A stretch of DNA of 64,000 nucleotides, taken from Thermoguttaceae bacterium. Lineage in GTDB: Bacteria; Planctomycetota; Planctomycetia; Pirellulales; Thermoguttaceae. A model generated the notes under the pieces. The model ran no database searches, was not told where the DNA came from, and worked only from the letters and a program-made list of their open reading frames with translations. Location of the stretch: positions 60,307-124,306 of the forward strand of contig JAFQXE010000026.1 of the NCBI GenBank assembly GCA_017407125.1, read 5' to 3'. The stretch's first letter is position 1. Each line of letters begins with the position of its first letter. Of the stretch, positions 1 through 7,809 are shown one piece after another. A program made the position numbers and the translations under genes.

Positions 1-834
1 CTGCGTATTGACGCCGGCGGAATGAATCAGAGCCAGCGCCATCGCGTTTTCGCCGTCAATCCCGCCGATAAGGCAGTTGCCGACGCCCAGGTGGATTTTG
101 GCGTTGGATTGAGTAATCGCGAATTTGTCGCCGGTAACGGGTCGACCGTAAAGCTGACCCTTTTCCGAGACGAAAAAGCCGTTTCTGTACGTGTATCCAA
201 TCATCCAGTCGCGCGTCGAGGCGTGTCCGGACGTAACAAAAACCTGATTCTGCGCCATCGCGTCGGCAATGGGCTGGGTCGTGTCGGCGGGGCCGTCGGA
301 TTTCGCGACGATTTCCTTGCCCTTCTCCTTGGAAACGACTTTGCCTTTGACCAGCTCGTCGTAGCAGATTCCGGAGTCAAAGGCGTTGAGCGGGACTTCG
401 GTCGCAGCGCACAGAGTTGTAACAGTCATATCAGGCGCAGCAACGATTCGCAGCGCGTCCGCCGGTTCAAACCCGGTCAGAATCGCCCAAATGGCGTCTG
501 TGTACGGGTCGTCGTCCAGCTGACGGGTAAGCTTATGGCACGCGACGACAAACGCAGGTTTCGCCTCCGACGGGTCGCAGACGAAGCAGATATACGTCGG
601 CTGCTGTTCTTTCAACGCCGGCAAGGCGTCTGAGAGTTCTTTCCAGAGAACGACTTTGACGTCGAACTTCTCGGCGTACTTGTCTTTCAGAGCCGTAACG
701 ACCGGCGACCAGTCCGCGTTCGCGTTGGTCTGTTCGCTAACCACGACGCTGTATACCGGCTTGACCGGTTCCGTAGCAAAAACCGAAACGCTAATAACGA
801 TAGCGGCTAAAAATGATGCAATAAAGTTTTTCAT
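1..834 (-). CDS. Secreted protein of unknown function, C-terminus cut by the window edge
   Basis: The reading frame is open from the ATG at 834 to the left edge (278 codons, no stop), so the C-terminus lies outside the window. It starts with a clear signal peptide (MKNFIASFLAAIVISVSVFA, then TEPVKP), preceded by a GAGAGG ribosome-binding site. The mature part has alternating alpha/beta character. It contains a VTSGHAS segment and, further on, GVGNCLIGG followed by a helix (NAMALALIHSAG). A His near SGH and a Cys in an NCxxG setting is loosely like clan CD (gingipain/caspase-type) cysteine peptidases, but I do not recognise a family, and this is only a hint. It is most likely periplasmic or extracellular. 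The downstream neighbour on the same strand, the phosphodiesterase ending at 1234, lies about 400 bases upstream in transcription, so this gene is probably transcribed separately. Confidence 0.75.
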   Translation of the reverse strand, partial: MKNFIASFLAAIVISVSVFATEPVKPVYSVVVSEQTNANADWSPVVTALKDKYAEKFDVKVVLWKELSDALPALKEQQPTYICFVCDPSEAKPAFVVACHKLTRQLDDDPYTDAIWAILTGFEPADALRIVAAPDMTVTTLCAATEVPLNAFDSGICYDELVKGKVVSKEKGKEIVAKSDGPADTTQPIADAMAQNQVFVTSGHASTRDWMIGYTYRNGFFVSEKGQLYGRPVTGDKFAITQSNAKIHLGVGNCLIGGIDGENAMALALIHSAGVNTQ

Positions 835-1233
835 GAGTGAAACCTCTCGGGGGGTGAAATGGGTTCTAACTTTTTAATTAGAACGCAGAGACCGCAGACT
901 ACTCGCAGAATACGCAGAAGCAAACGAACATGTGTCATCTACGCCCGACGCTGCCGGGCTATGACACGATGTCCGTTTGCGATTTTAAATAAATTAAATT
1001 AATCGGGCGGGAATCGTGGCGTAGACAACGTAGTTGGCGTCGTCGCCACATTCCCAGCCCGTCTGCGTTCTCTGCGAGGAGTCTGCGTATTCTGCGTTCA
1101 AAAAAACATACATAAAATAACCAAGTATTTAAGGTCGTTAACTAATCGGCGCAAATTGGTATTTTTCCCGGGGGCTAACGCACCCCGGCTCGCCAGAATC
1201 CGTGAGCTAACGAACTACGGACAACGTCCGGCG
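835..1233. other. Gene-free spacer with inverted repeats
   Basis: No convincing gene is present. Two imperfect inverted copies of a purine-rich motif built from GCAGA-type units lie near 880-920 and 1062-1102; these would pair as a long hairpin. A hairpin of the dispersed GGCGAGCC family lies at 1167-1194. The rest is unremarkable. Confidence 0.6.
1167..1194 (-). repeat. GGCGAGCC-type hairpin repeat, copy 1
   Basis: On the minus strand it reads GGCGAGCC followed by a short inverted repeat (CCGGGG ... CCCCGG). Related copies with the same 5' flank but different self-complementary stems lie at 10350, 28013, 46154 and 63850. Confidence 0.6.
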
Positions 1234-2208
1234 TTACTTTCCATAAACTGCTTCGATGAGGACTTCCGGGTAGTCGGTGGCGAAGGACGTAATGCCGAGG
1301 TCGAGCAGGCGCTTGTACGTTTCGACTTTGTCGCCCTGCGACCACGTAATTACCTGGAAGACGATTCCGCGGTCGGCGCATTCCTTGTTCATTTCCACCA
1401 GCTTGGCGCTCGACGGCGTGAACGGGTCGTCTTTGGACAAGTCCGTTTGAATGTGACAGTTCAGGTGATTCATGCCGCGGAAATTGTTGGCGCGGAATTC
1501 CTCGAATCGTTTTTCCAGATTCTCCGGGCTGAACTTGCCCCAGACGATTCCCATCCAGTGCATGCCGGAGCCGTCGGGAATGATGTCGTTCCATTCGAGA
1601 ATCTTCTTATAGGAACCGCTGGTATAGAACGCCTGCTTTTGCAGTCCGTAGCAGCGGACGAGCTGGGCGATCAGCTCCGCCTGCGCGCGGGAAAGACCCT
1701 TTTCGTCGATATAGAGAATCCGTTCCGGCGACCCTTTCATGGCGGCAAAGACCGATTCCAGCGTCGGCATTCGTTCCGGGCTGAACTGGTCGCCCAGGTA
1801 CTTCCCGACGTTCAGCCGGCGGACTTCGTCCCAAGTCAGGTCGCTGACGGTTTTGTTTTTAACCTCGTCCGTTTCATGCTTGAGGATTCGCCCCAACTTG
1901 CCGTCGTGAAAGCAGACGGGAATGCCGTCTTTGGTAAACTGGACGTCGCATTCCGGGAACGCGCCGAGATTCCACGCCCAAAGAAAGGTTTCCAGCGTGT
2001 TTTCCGGACGCGAATTCCCGCCGCCGCGATGAAAGTTGAGCATGTACTTTACGTCCTTTGCCGCGACGGGCGGAAACTGAATCGGGGACGGCGGCAGCGG
2101 CGCTGGAGCCGGCGCGTCGTCCGCCAGCGCGAAGGCGTTCGCAGACGTCAGCAGACATCCCGCGCCCAGAATCGCAGCGCTTGATAAAAATTCTCGGCGA
2201 GTCGCCAT
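1234..2208 (-). CDS. Tat-exported glycerophosphodiester phosphodiesterase family protein
   Basis: This is a 324-residue GDPD-family (TIM-barrel) phosphodiesterase, which hydrolyses glycerophosphodiesters to glycerol-3-phosphate and an alcohol. The signature HRGGGNSRPENT gives H60, R61 and E69. E86 and D88 (in FPECDVQ) and H101 (in VCFHDG) complete the expected metal-binding and catalytic set. The N-terminus MATRREFLSSAAILGAG is a twin-arginine signal, followed by a Pro/Ala-rich linker (residues 30-47), so the enzyme is exported folded. The start is supported by a strong AAAGGAGT ribosome-binding site just upstream. In planctomycetes such proteins may act on phospholipid head groups or teichoic-acid-like polymers; the substrate cannot be told from sequence. 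The family call is secure. Confidence 0.92.
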   Translation of the reverse strand: MATRREFLSSAAILGAGCLLTSANAFALADDAPAPAPLPPSPIQFPPVAAKDVKYMLNFHRGGGNSRPENTLETFLWAWNLGAFPECDVQFTKDGIPVCFHDGKLGRILKHETDEVKNKTVSDLTWDEVRRLNVGKYLGDQFSPERMPTLESVFAAMKGSPERILYIDEKGLSRAQAELIAQLVRCYGLQKQAFYTSGSYKKILEWNDIIPDGSGMHWMGIVWGKFSPENLEKRFEEFRANNFRGMNHLNCHIQTDLSKDDPFTPSSAKLVEMNKECADRGIVFQVITWSQGDKVETYKRLLDLGITSFATDYPEVLIEAVYGK

Positions 2209-2238
2209 GGTTTGTTACTCCTTTCGAAATGAGAATAG

Positions 2239-2353
2239 TTAGCTTTTAGCTTCTAGCTCCTAGCCTCTAGCTTTGTAATTTTTGATTCCAGCGTTAATGC
2301 TGAGTACCCGGAAATTCCAAGCTAATAGCTAGAAGCTACTAGCTTCTTAGCTT
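2239..2353. repeat. Intergenic TAGCT-rich inverted repeat
   Basis: Two arms made of repeated TAGCTTCTAGCTCCTAG-like units (2239-2275 and 2319-2353) are in inverted orientation and can form a long hairpin. The same family recurs at 7706-7807. Low-complexity repeats of this kind appear to be scattered through this genome. Confidence 0.6.
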
Positions 2354-2439
2354 AATATACCCCAACTCGCCGCGCGTTTCAACCCCCCGGGTGAAAAAAT
2401 CTTTAATTATAAAGAACATGTAAATCTTTTTGAATAATC

Positions 2440-2467
2440 TTGACTTTTATTCTTGATTGGATACAAT
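2440..2467 (+). promoter_or_regulatory. Sigma70-type promoter for the Sel1 protein
   Basis: TTGACT at 2440-2445, a 16-base spacer, and TACAAT at 2462-2467. It lies 45 bases before the ATG at 2512 and probably also serves the ThiM-ThiE gene behind it. Confidence 0.55.
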
Positions 2468-2511
2468 ATAATATATACAACGTTTCTTTACCATTCATGA
2501 GGAGGACACAA

Positions 2512-3393
2512 ATGAAAAACGTTACAAAATCGTTATTGCTGGTTTTTGCTGCTGTTCTCGTTAGCTTAAACGCAAGCGCGGCGTTCGCTCAAGCGACAGT
2601 TGACATCCCGGTAGCCCCAGGCAACTTTGATGAAACAGTTCCATGGGATTTGCCGGAGATTGACGAGTCCATGTCCGTTAAGGACTGCATTTCTGGAGCG
2701 GAAAAGGGAGACGCAGACGCTCAAATCGAGTTGGCTCTCCGATATTACGAAGGCAAGGGCGTCGAGAAGGACAAAGAAAAGGCGGCGGAACTAGCGAAAA
2801 AGAGCGCAGATCAGGAGAACGGGAAAGCGTTGTATTTTCTCGCGTACATGGAAAACAGCGCTAAAAATACGGCTCAAGCGCTTGGTCATTTGAAAATGTC
2901 AGCGGATAAAGGATACGTTTTAGCGCAGCGTGAAATGGGAATTATTATGTATTCCGTTGGCAATTACAAACAAGCGTATCAATGGCATCTCAAAGCGGCG
3001 AAACAGGGCAATGTCATGTCAAGCTATGAATGCGGCGCATTCTTGCTGGCTGGTCAGGGCGTCAAGCAGGATTTGAAAGAAGCCGTTGTCTGGCTGCGAA
3101 AAGCTGCTGAGGCGGGGTTCATGCCCGCTCAATTTGAGCTGGGCGTCTGTTACGCTCAGGGCGAAGGCGTTGAGCAGAGTTTTGAAGAAAGCTTCAAATG
3201 GATTTCAAAATCTGCAGAGAAGAACCATCCCAGAAGTTTGTTGATTTTGGGAATGTATTACATCAAAGGAATGGGCGTCGATCAAGACGTCGAAAAGGGA
3301 TATAAATGCATCGTCAAGGCGGCTAACCTCGGTTCAAAGGAAGCGCAAGCGATTTTGAGACAGCTCCATAGCCAACAGGATGACGAAGATTAA
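2512..3393 (+). CDS. Secreted Sel1-repeat (tetratricopeptide-like) protein
   Basis: A 293-residue protein with a signal peptide (MKNVTKSLLLVFAAVLVSLNASAAFAQA) followed by about six Sel1-like repeats. These are helix-turn-helix units of about 36 residues, recognised by A-x-x-x-L-A-x-x-Y-x-x-G-x-G-V-x-x-D motifs such as ALRYYEGKGVEKDKEKA and LGVCYAQGEGVEQSFEESF. Sel1 proteins act as protein-protein interaction scaffolds; no enzymatic function is implied. I chose the ATG at 2512 rather than an upstream one because it has an AGGAGG ribosome-binding site and begins the signal peptide. The tail ends in DDED. A sigma70-type promoter lies just upstream. The thiamine gene starts 31 bases after the stop and may be co-transcribed, though no functional link is obvious. 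A second Sel1 protein is at 10415. Confidence 0.9.
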   Translation: MKNVTKSLLLVFAAVLVSLNASAAFAQATVDIPVAPGNFDETVPWDLPEIDESMSVKDCISGAEKGDADAQIELALRYYEGKGVEKDKEKAAELAKKSADQENGKALYFLAYMENSAKNTAQALGHLKMSADKGYVLAQREMGIIMYSVGNYKQAYQWHLKAAKQGNVMSSYECGAFLLAGQGVKQDLKEAVVWLRKAAEAGFMPAQFELGVCYAQGEGVEQSFEESFKWISKSAEKNHPRSLLILGMYYIKGMGVDQDVEKGYKCIVKAANLGSKEAQAILRQLHSQQDDED

Positions 3394-3424
3394 AATGAGA
3401 TTTGATTCATTTCAATAATATCGT

Positions 3425-4879
3425 ATGATTCGCGAATACCTGAATAAAGTCCAGCGGTCGGCGCCGCTGGTTCATTGCATAACAAACTACGTTACAGTCA
3501 ACGACTGCGCCAATATTCTTTTGGCGTGCGGGGCGTCGCCGATTATGGCGGACGAACCGGCGGAGGTCGAGGAAATCACGTCGCTGTGCAGCGCGCTGTT
3601 GATTAACATCGGGACGCTCAACCGCCGGACGGTCGAGTCCATGCTCAAGGCAGGGCGGCGCATGAACGAGCTGGGGCGCCCGGTTCTGCTTGACCCGGTC
3701 GGCGTGGGCGCGTCCGCATTGAGAACGGAAACGGCGCTGACGCTGATTTCTGAACTGAAGCTGTCCGCGATTCGAGGCAACGTCTCCGAGATTCGCGCTC
3801 TGGTTGGACAAACCGGCTCTTCCCGCGGCGTCGACGCCTGCCCGGACGACTTCGTTTCCGAATCGAATCTGGACGACGTCAAGGCGATGGCGGCGGAGCT
3901 GGCGGTAAAGACGTCTGCGATCGTTGCGGTCTCCGGCGCGATTGACGTTGTTTCCGACGGCGTCAATACGTTCGTTATTCGACGCGGTCGCCCGGAAATG
4001 ACGCAGTACACCGGCAGCGGCTGTATGCTCTCCGCGCTCATAACGGCGTTTATTGCAGCGGAGAATTCCGCCCAGTCCTGCGCCGCCGCGTTTGCCTTGA
4101 TGGGCATGGTAGGAGAACGAGCCGTCGAGAAAATGAATCAAACCGAGTCTGGCAGCGCCTCGATGGGGAAGTTCATCATTGACGAAATCTACAAAACCCG
4201 GCGCGCTGCAGCTCAACCGATTCCCGTTGTTACAGACGGCGCGGTGAACCGTCAGCGTCTGCGGGAATCGATGAAACTCTACGCAGTTACGCCGTGCGGA
4301 CTAAAAGACTCTTTAATTCCCTCCGTCGAATCGGCTCTCCGGGGCGGCGCGACGTTTATTCAACTACGAGAGAAAGACCTCGATACAGACGCGTTCCTCA
4401 AAGAAGCGTTGGAAGTCAAGGCGTTGTGCAAGCAGTTCAACGTCCCGTTTGTAATTAACGACAACGTCGAAATCGCCAAGCTGGCGGACGCTGACGGCGT
4501 TCATTTGGGTCAGGACGACATGCCCGCGGAACAGGCTCGGCAAATTCTGGGAGCGAACAAGATTATCGGCGTTTCCGCCCATACGGTAGAACAGGCGCTC
4601 AAGGCGCAACGCGGCGGTGCAGACTATCTGGGCGTTGGCGCGGTGTTCAGCACGTCAACCAAGCTCGACGCCGAGCCGATGTCAAAAGAGACGGTCAAAG
4701 CAATATGCTCTGCCGTCTCCATTCCAGTTGTCGCCATCGGCGGAATAACCCGCGACAATCTGTTACAGCTTTCCGGCTGCGGACTGTCCGGCGCCGCCGT
4801 CGTCTCCGCTTTGTTCTCGCAACCCGATATAGAACAGGCAGCAAAAGAGCTTTTGACGCGAATCGAAATTACTCTTTGA
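3425..4879 (+). CDS. thiM-thiE: Bifunctional hydroxyethylthiazole kinase / thiamine-phosphate synthase (ThiM-ThiE fusion)
   Basis: A 484-residue fusion of two cytoplasmic thiamine enzymes. Residues 1 to about 265 are ThiM, which phosphorylates hydroxyethylthiazole. The segments APLVHCITNYVTVNDCAN, PVLLDPVGVGAS, IRGNVSEI and YTGSGCMLSA (kinase/ATP site with the conserved GSGC) are all present. After a short linker, residues from about 280 are ThiE, which joins thiazole phosphate to HMP-PP to give thiamine phosphate: LYAVTP, FIQLREKDLDTDAF, PFVINDNVEIA, GVHLGQDDMP, GVGAVFSTSTK and VAIGGI. Both halves are complete with their key motifs, so both activities are likely. Fusing them suits thiazole salvage feeding directly into coupling. 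I looked for a TPP riboswitch upstream and found none. The 3' end overlaps the convergent phosphodiesterase gene by 11 bases. No ribosome-binding site is obvious. Confidence 0.95.
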   Translation: MIREYLNKVQRSAPLVHCITNYVTVNDCANILLACGASPIMADEPAEVEEITSLCSALLINIGTLNRRTVESMLKAGRRMNELGRPVLLDPVGVGASALRTETALTLISELKLSAIRGNVSEIRALVGQTGSSRGVDACPDDFVSESNLDDVKAMAAELAVKTSAIVAVSGAIDVVSDGVNTFVIRRGRPEMTQYTGSGCMLSALITAFIAAENSAQSCAAAFALMGMVGERAVEKMNQTESGSASMGKFIIDEIYKTRRAAAQPIPVVTDGAVNRQRLRESMKLYAVTPCGLKDSLIPSVESALRGGATFIQLREKDLDTDAFLKEALEVKALCKQFNVPFVINDNVEIAKLADADGVHLGQDDMPAEQARQILGANKIIGVSAHTVEQALKAQRGGADYLGVGAVFSTSTKLDAEPMSKETVKAICSAVSIPVVAIGGITRDNLLQLSGCGLSGAAVVSALFSQPDIEQAAKELLTRIEITL

Positions 4880-5801
4880 ATTCAAACGCAGACTTAATCG
4901 GCTTGCCGCGCCAGCAGTCGGGAGCGGTGAGCTGAAGAATCCAAGCTACGGTTGCAGTGATGTCGTAGTTGACGACGACGTTTTCAATCTCGCCTTTCTT
5001 TACGCCGGCTCCGTAGATGAGAAGCGGCGTTTCCATGTCCTGCATGGTTTCATGTCCGTGTCCTTTGCCGGTTCCGCCGTGGTCGGAAACCAAAAAGACG
5101 ACGGTGTCCTTCAAGCGGTCGTTGTCCTGAAGGTACTTGAGAATCTGTCCGACGTAGCCGTCCAGTTCCTGGACCTTTTTATGGTATTCTTCCGAACCCC
5201 AGCCGTATTTGTGCCCTTCCGCGTCCGGGTCGGTAAAATAGACGAACGTCAAAACGGATTTCTCTTTCATGTACCCAATCGTCGTGTCAACCAGTTGCTG
5301 GTATTCCTCCGGAGTGGGAGAAGTCTGTTTCTTTTGAATGAATTTTGTATGCGCTTCGTCCGGGAGTTCGTGAAGGTTCTTGATGTTCTCCCACGTATAC
5401 GTAGACGCGGTCAGAGCGCCGGGACGCTGTTGATGTACGACGCTGAAGATGTCGGGAAATTTGCCTTTGTCCGTCAAAACGCGAGACGGTAAATCCGGTT
5501 CGGCAGACCCCCAGGTTCGATAGCCGTGGAGTTCAGAACCGGCGCCCATGAGAATCGTCGCCCAGTTGATGGCGGAAACAGACGGGAGAACGCAGCGCGT
5601 CTTGAGCGTCCAGGCGCCGTTGTCTCTCATCATTTTCAGATTCGGAACTTCGTCCCAATTGACAAATGCGGAACCGTAGCCGTCCCAGCCCAAAATCAAA
5701 ACGTGTTTAACCGGATTCGGCGCGTCCGCGTCCTGAGCAAACGTCTGTCCAGTTGTTACAATTAAAGCGCAGAACAATAAAGCCAAAAGCAATCGCTTCA
5801 T
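4869..5801 (-). CDS. Secreted alkaline-phosphatase-superfamily phosphodiesterase, tandem copy 1
   Basis: A 310-residue protein of the type I phosphodiesterase/nucleotide pyrophosphatase branch of the alkaline phosphatase superfamily. It has a signal peptide (MKRLLLALLFCALIVTTGQTFAQ). Metal-site candidates are D40 (LGWDGYG), S76 as nucleophile in PSVSAINW, D191/D193 and H197 in TDPDAEGHKYG, and D240-H241 with H248/H250 in SDHGGTGKGHGHE. This matches the two-metal layout of the family. Substrates could be nucleotide or lipid phosphodiesters, or other phosphate or sulfate esters. The start has a GGAAAGGAAC ribosome-binding site. It lies 36 bases behind a close paralogue (5838-6779) in the same orientation, so the pair is probably one operon from a tandem duplication. 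Confidence 0.9.
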   Translation of the reverse strand: MKRLLLALLFCALIVTTGQTFAQDADAPNPVKHVLILGWDGYGSAFVNWDEVPNLKMMRDNGAWTLKTRCVLPSVSAINWATILMGAGSELHGYRTWGSAEPDLPSRVLTDKGKFPDIFSVVHQQRPGALTASTYTWENIKNLHELPDEAHTKFIQKKQTSPTPEEYQQLVDTTIGYMKEKSVLTFVYFTDPDAEGHKYGWGSEEYHKKVQELDGYVGQILKYLQDNDRLKDTVVFLVSDHGGTGKGHGHETMQDMETPLLIYGAGVKKGEIENVVVNYDITATVAWILQLTAPDCWRGKPIKSAFEFKE

Positions 5802-5837
5802 GATAACGTTCCTTTCCGTATTAATCTATATGTAAAA

Positions 5838-6779
5838 TTATTCTTTGAACTCAAACGCAGACTTGACAGGCCTGCCGCGCCAGCAGTCGGGAGCGGTAAG
5901 TTGCAGCGCCCAGGCGATTGTCGCAGCGGTGTCGTAGTTGACGACGACGCTTTCAATCTCGCCCTTCTTTACGCCGGCGCCGTAGATGAGAAACGGCGTT
6001 TCCATGTCCTGCAGCGTTTCGTTTCCGTGTCCTTTGCCAGTTCCGCCGTGGTCGGCAACGAAAATGACAATCGTGTCTTTCATGCAGTCGTTGTCCTGAA
6101 GATACTTGATAATCTGTCCGAGGTAGCCGTCCATTTCCGCGACCTTTTTATGATAGGCTTCTGAACCCCAGCCGTTTTCGTGCCCTGCAACGTCCGGTTC
6201 GCTAAAATAGATGAACGTCAAAATTGGCTTCTCTTTTAAATATCCGATTGCGGTTTCAACCAGCTTCTGATAATGCTCGGGCGAATGCGCGTGCTGGTCA
6301 GAGTGAATGTACGTTGTATGGGCTTCGTCGGGATTTTCGTGAAGATCTCCGATTGTTTTCCATGTAAACGCAGACGCGGTCAGAGCGCCGGGACGCTGTT
6401 GATGAACGAGGCTGAAGATGTCCGGGAACTTGCCTTTGTCGGTCAAAACGCGAGAGGGAATATCCGGCGTGGAAGACCCCCATTTTCGGTACCCGTGCAG
6501 TTCAGAGCCTGCGCCCATGAGAATCGACGCCCAGTTAATTGCAGACACCGCCGGAATGACGCTTCTGGTTTTGAGCGTCCACGCGCCGTTTTCCTTCATC
6601 ATTTTGAGCGTAGGAACTTCGTCCCAGTTTACGTAGGCGGAGCCGTAGCCGTCCCAGCCGATTAGAAGTACATGCTTAATCGGATTGGATGCTGCGGAAT
6701 CGTCCTGCTGAGCGTACGACTGACCAACAGCCGCAAGTGTGACACAGCAGAAAAGCGTAATGGCAATCAGTCGTTTCAT
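5838..6779 (-). CDS. Secreted alkaline-phosphatase-superfamily phosphodiesterase, tandem copy 2
   Basis: A 313-residue paralogue of the downstream gene at 4869. Most of the sequence can be aligned without gaps, including LIGWDGYGSAYVNWDEVP, IPAVSAINWASILMGAGSE, a FSEPDVAGHENG block (the first copy has TDPDAEGHKYG), ADHGGTGKGHGNE and the end CWRGRPVKSAFEFKE. The signal peptide is MKRLIAITLFCCVTLAAVGQSYA. I set the start at the ATG at 6779 because it follows an AGGAAGG ribosome-binding site and begins the signal peptide; an in-frame ATG at 6863 has neither. The nucleophile region keeps the Ser, so both copies are probably active. Sequence differences concentrate in the middle (residues 135-175), which may reflect different substrates. 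Confidence 0.9.
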   Translation of the reverse strand: MKRLIAITLFCCVTLAAVGQSYAQQDDSAASNPIKHVLLIGWDGYGSAYVNWDEVPTLKMMKENGAWTLKTRSVIPAVSAINWASILMGAGSELHGYRKWGSSTPDIPSRVLTDKGKFPDIFSLVHQQRPGALTASAFTWKTIGDLHENPDEAHTTYIHSDQHAHSPEHYQKLVETAIGYLKEKPILTFIYFSEPDVAGHENGWGSEAYHKKVAEMDGYLGQIIKYLQDNDCMKDTIVIFVADHGGTGKGHGNETLQDMETPFLIYGAGVKKGEIESVVVNYDTAATIAWALQLTAPDCWRGRPVKSAFEFKE

Positions 6780-7094
6780 GATTTGCAAACCTTCCTTTCT
6801 TTGCGATAATTGATAACGATACGAAATTGAATTACAACGCTGCAGGACGAACGAACGGTTCATACCCCCAGAAAATCCGTCCTGTTAACATATTTTCATT
6901 ATAGCAGAAATTGAATTCGAATGTAAACCGTCAGCGCGATTTTTCGGCGAGGAATAATATTTTTGAATTCGAAAATTCGGGGTTATTTTGACCTATGCGC
7001 TCAAATTGCCCTTGAAAATAGGGGGTTTTTAAAAAAATTCTTTAAAAAATTCGTATTTTTCGCTTTTTTTTTCGAAAAACAAGGGAACACCGTA

Positions 7095-7123
7095 TTGCAA
7101 AAAAGCCAAAATACGCTTTTAAT
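7095..7123 (+). promoter_or_regulatory. Possible promoter for the HU-like gene
   Basis: TTGCAA at 7095-7100, a 17-base spacer, then TTTAAT. The surrounding 6864-7263 stretch is AT-rich and holds no convincing gene, consistent with a long leader for a highly expressed nucleoid protein. Confidence 0.3.
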
Positions 7124-7263
7124 AACATTATTCAGAATTTGCATTCGAGTGAATGCAAGGGTTGATGAATCGAGAATTCAGGCGCAAAACATTTGTTTTC
7201 GCCATCAACCCAAAACACTTTTTTTATTGTTCTCTCGACAAGGATTGTTCAGGAGGAGTAATT

Positions 7264-7611
7264 ATGGCTAAAGAAGCCGCTGCCAAACCCGCAGCCAAAC
7301 CGTTGTCCAAAACCCAGTTGATCGCGGCTATTGCCGAATCCACCAAGTTGTCCAAAAAAGACGTTGCCGCCGTTATCGACGCTCTTAGCGATCAGATCAA
7401 AGGCGCTTTCGCCAAGAAAGGCCCCGGAGTCTTCATGTTCCCCGGACTGTTCAAAATTGCTAAGAAAGAAGTTGCCAAACGCCCGGCTCAGAAAAACGTT
7501 CTCAACCGTTTGACTGGCGAAGTTCGCGACGTTCCCGCTCGTCCGGCGTACAACAAACCGCGCCTGACCGCCCTCAAGGCCCTCAAAGACATCGTTAAGA
7601 ACGGCAAATAA
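7264..7611 (+). CDS. HU/IHF-family DNA-binding protein
   Basis: A 115-residue basic protein. After an Ala/Lys/Pro-rich N-terminal arm (residues 1-16) the HU fold begins with LSKTQLIAAIAESTKLSKKDVAAVIDAL, followed by the beta arm region (FMFPGLFKIAKKEVAKRPAQKNVLNRLTGEVRDVPARPAYNKPRL, described here in pieces) and a C-terminal helix. The arm contains the proline-bearing loop typical of DNA-bending HU proteins. It should act as a nucleoid-associated architectural protein. The start at 7264 is fixed by an AGGAGGAGT ribosome-binding site; the frame extends upstream to 7153 but without support. A strong terminator follows at 7647-7701, so the gene is probably monocistronic. Confidence 0.9.
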   Translation: MAKEAAAKPAAKPLSKTQLIAAIAESTKLSKKDVAAVIDALSDQIKGAFAKKGPGVFMFPGLFKIAKKEVAKRPAQKNVLNRLTGEVRDVPARPAYNKPRLTALKALKDIVKNGK

Positions 7612-7646
7612 GCTAATTAACCGTAATCGGTTTTTAGTCACAAAAT

Positions 7647-7701
7647 AAGCGCTCGATATTCACTGCCAACGATTGGCGTAAGTATCGAGCGCTTGTTTTA
7701 T
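7647..7701 (+). terminator. Rho-independent terminator after the HU-like gene
   Basis: A 12-base perfect inverted repeat (AAGCGCTCGATA ... TATCGAGCGCTT) flanks an imperfect inner hairpin and is followed by GTTTTAT. It lies 35 bases after the HU stop codon. Confidence 0.75.
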
Positions 7702-7705
7702 AAAT

Positions 7706-7807
7706 GAAGCTCCTAGCTGTTAGCTCCTAGCTGTAAGCTTGACGGATTGTAATTCTTAGCATCAGTTAATAAAGCTAAAAGCTAGAGGCTAGGAGCTAGA
7801 AGCTAAA
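7706..7807. repeat. Intergenic TAGCT-rich inverted repeat, second locus
   Basis: The arms at 7706-7740 and 7771-7807 consist of the same AGCTCCTAGCT-like units as at 2239-2353, in inverted orientation. It sits between the HU terminator and the end of the ThuA gene. Confidence 0.6.
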
Positions 7808-7809
7808 CA

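Noticed and set aside
1156..2184. 342-codon plus-strand frame opposite the GDPD gene
   Set aside because: The minus strand has the catalytic HRGGG..RPENT motif, a Tat signal and a ribosome-binding site; the opposite frame has none.
2209..3424. TPP riboswitch upstream of the thiamine fusion gene
   Set aside because: The conserved THI-element cores (CTGAGA and ACCTGATCTGG-like) were looked for by eye in both spacers and not found.
6963..7271. 102-codon frame upstream of the HU-like gene
   Set aside because: AT-rich, Phe/Lys-biased and without a ribosome-binding site; it overlaps the HU promoter and leader region.
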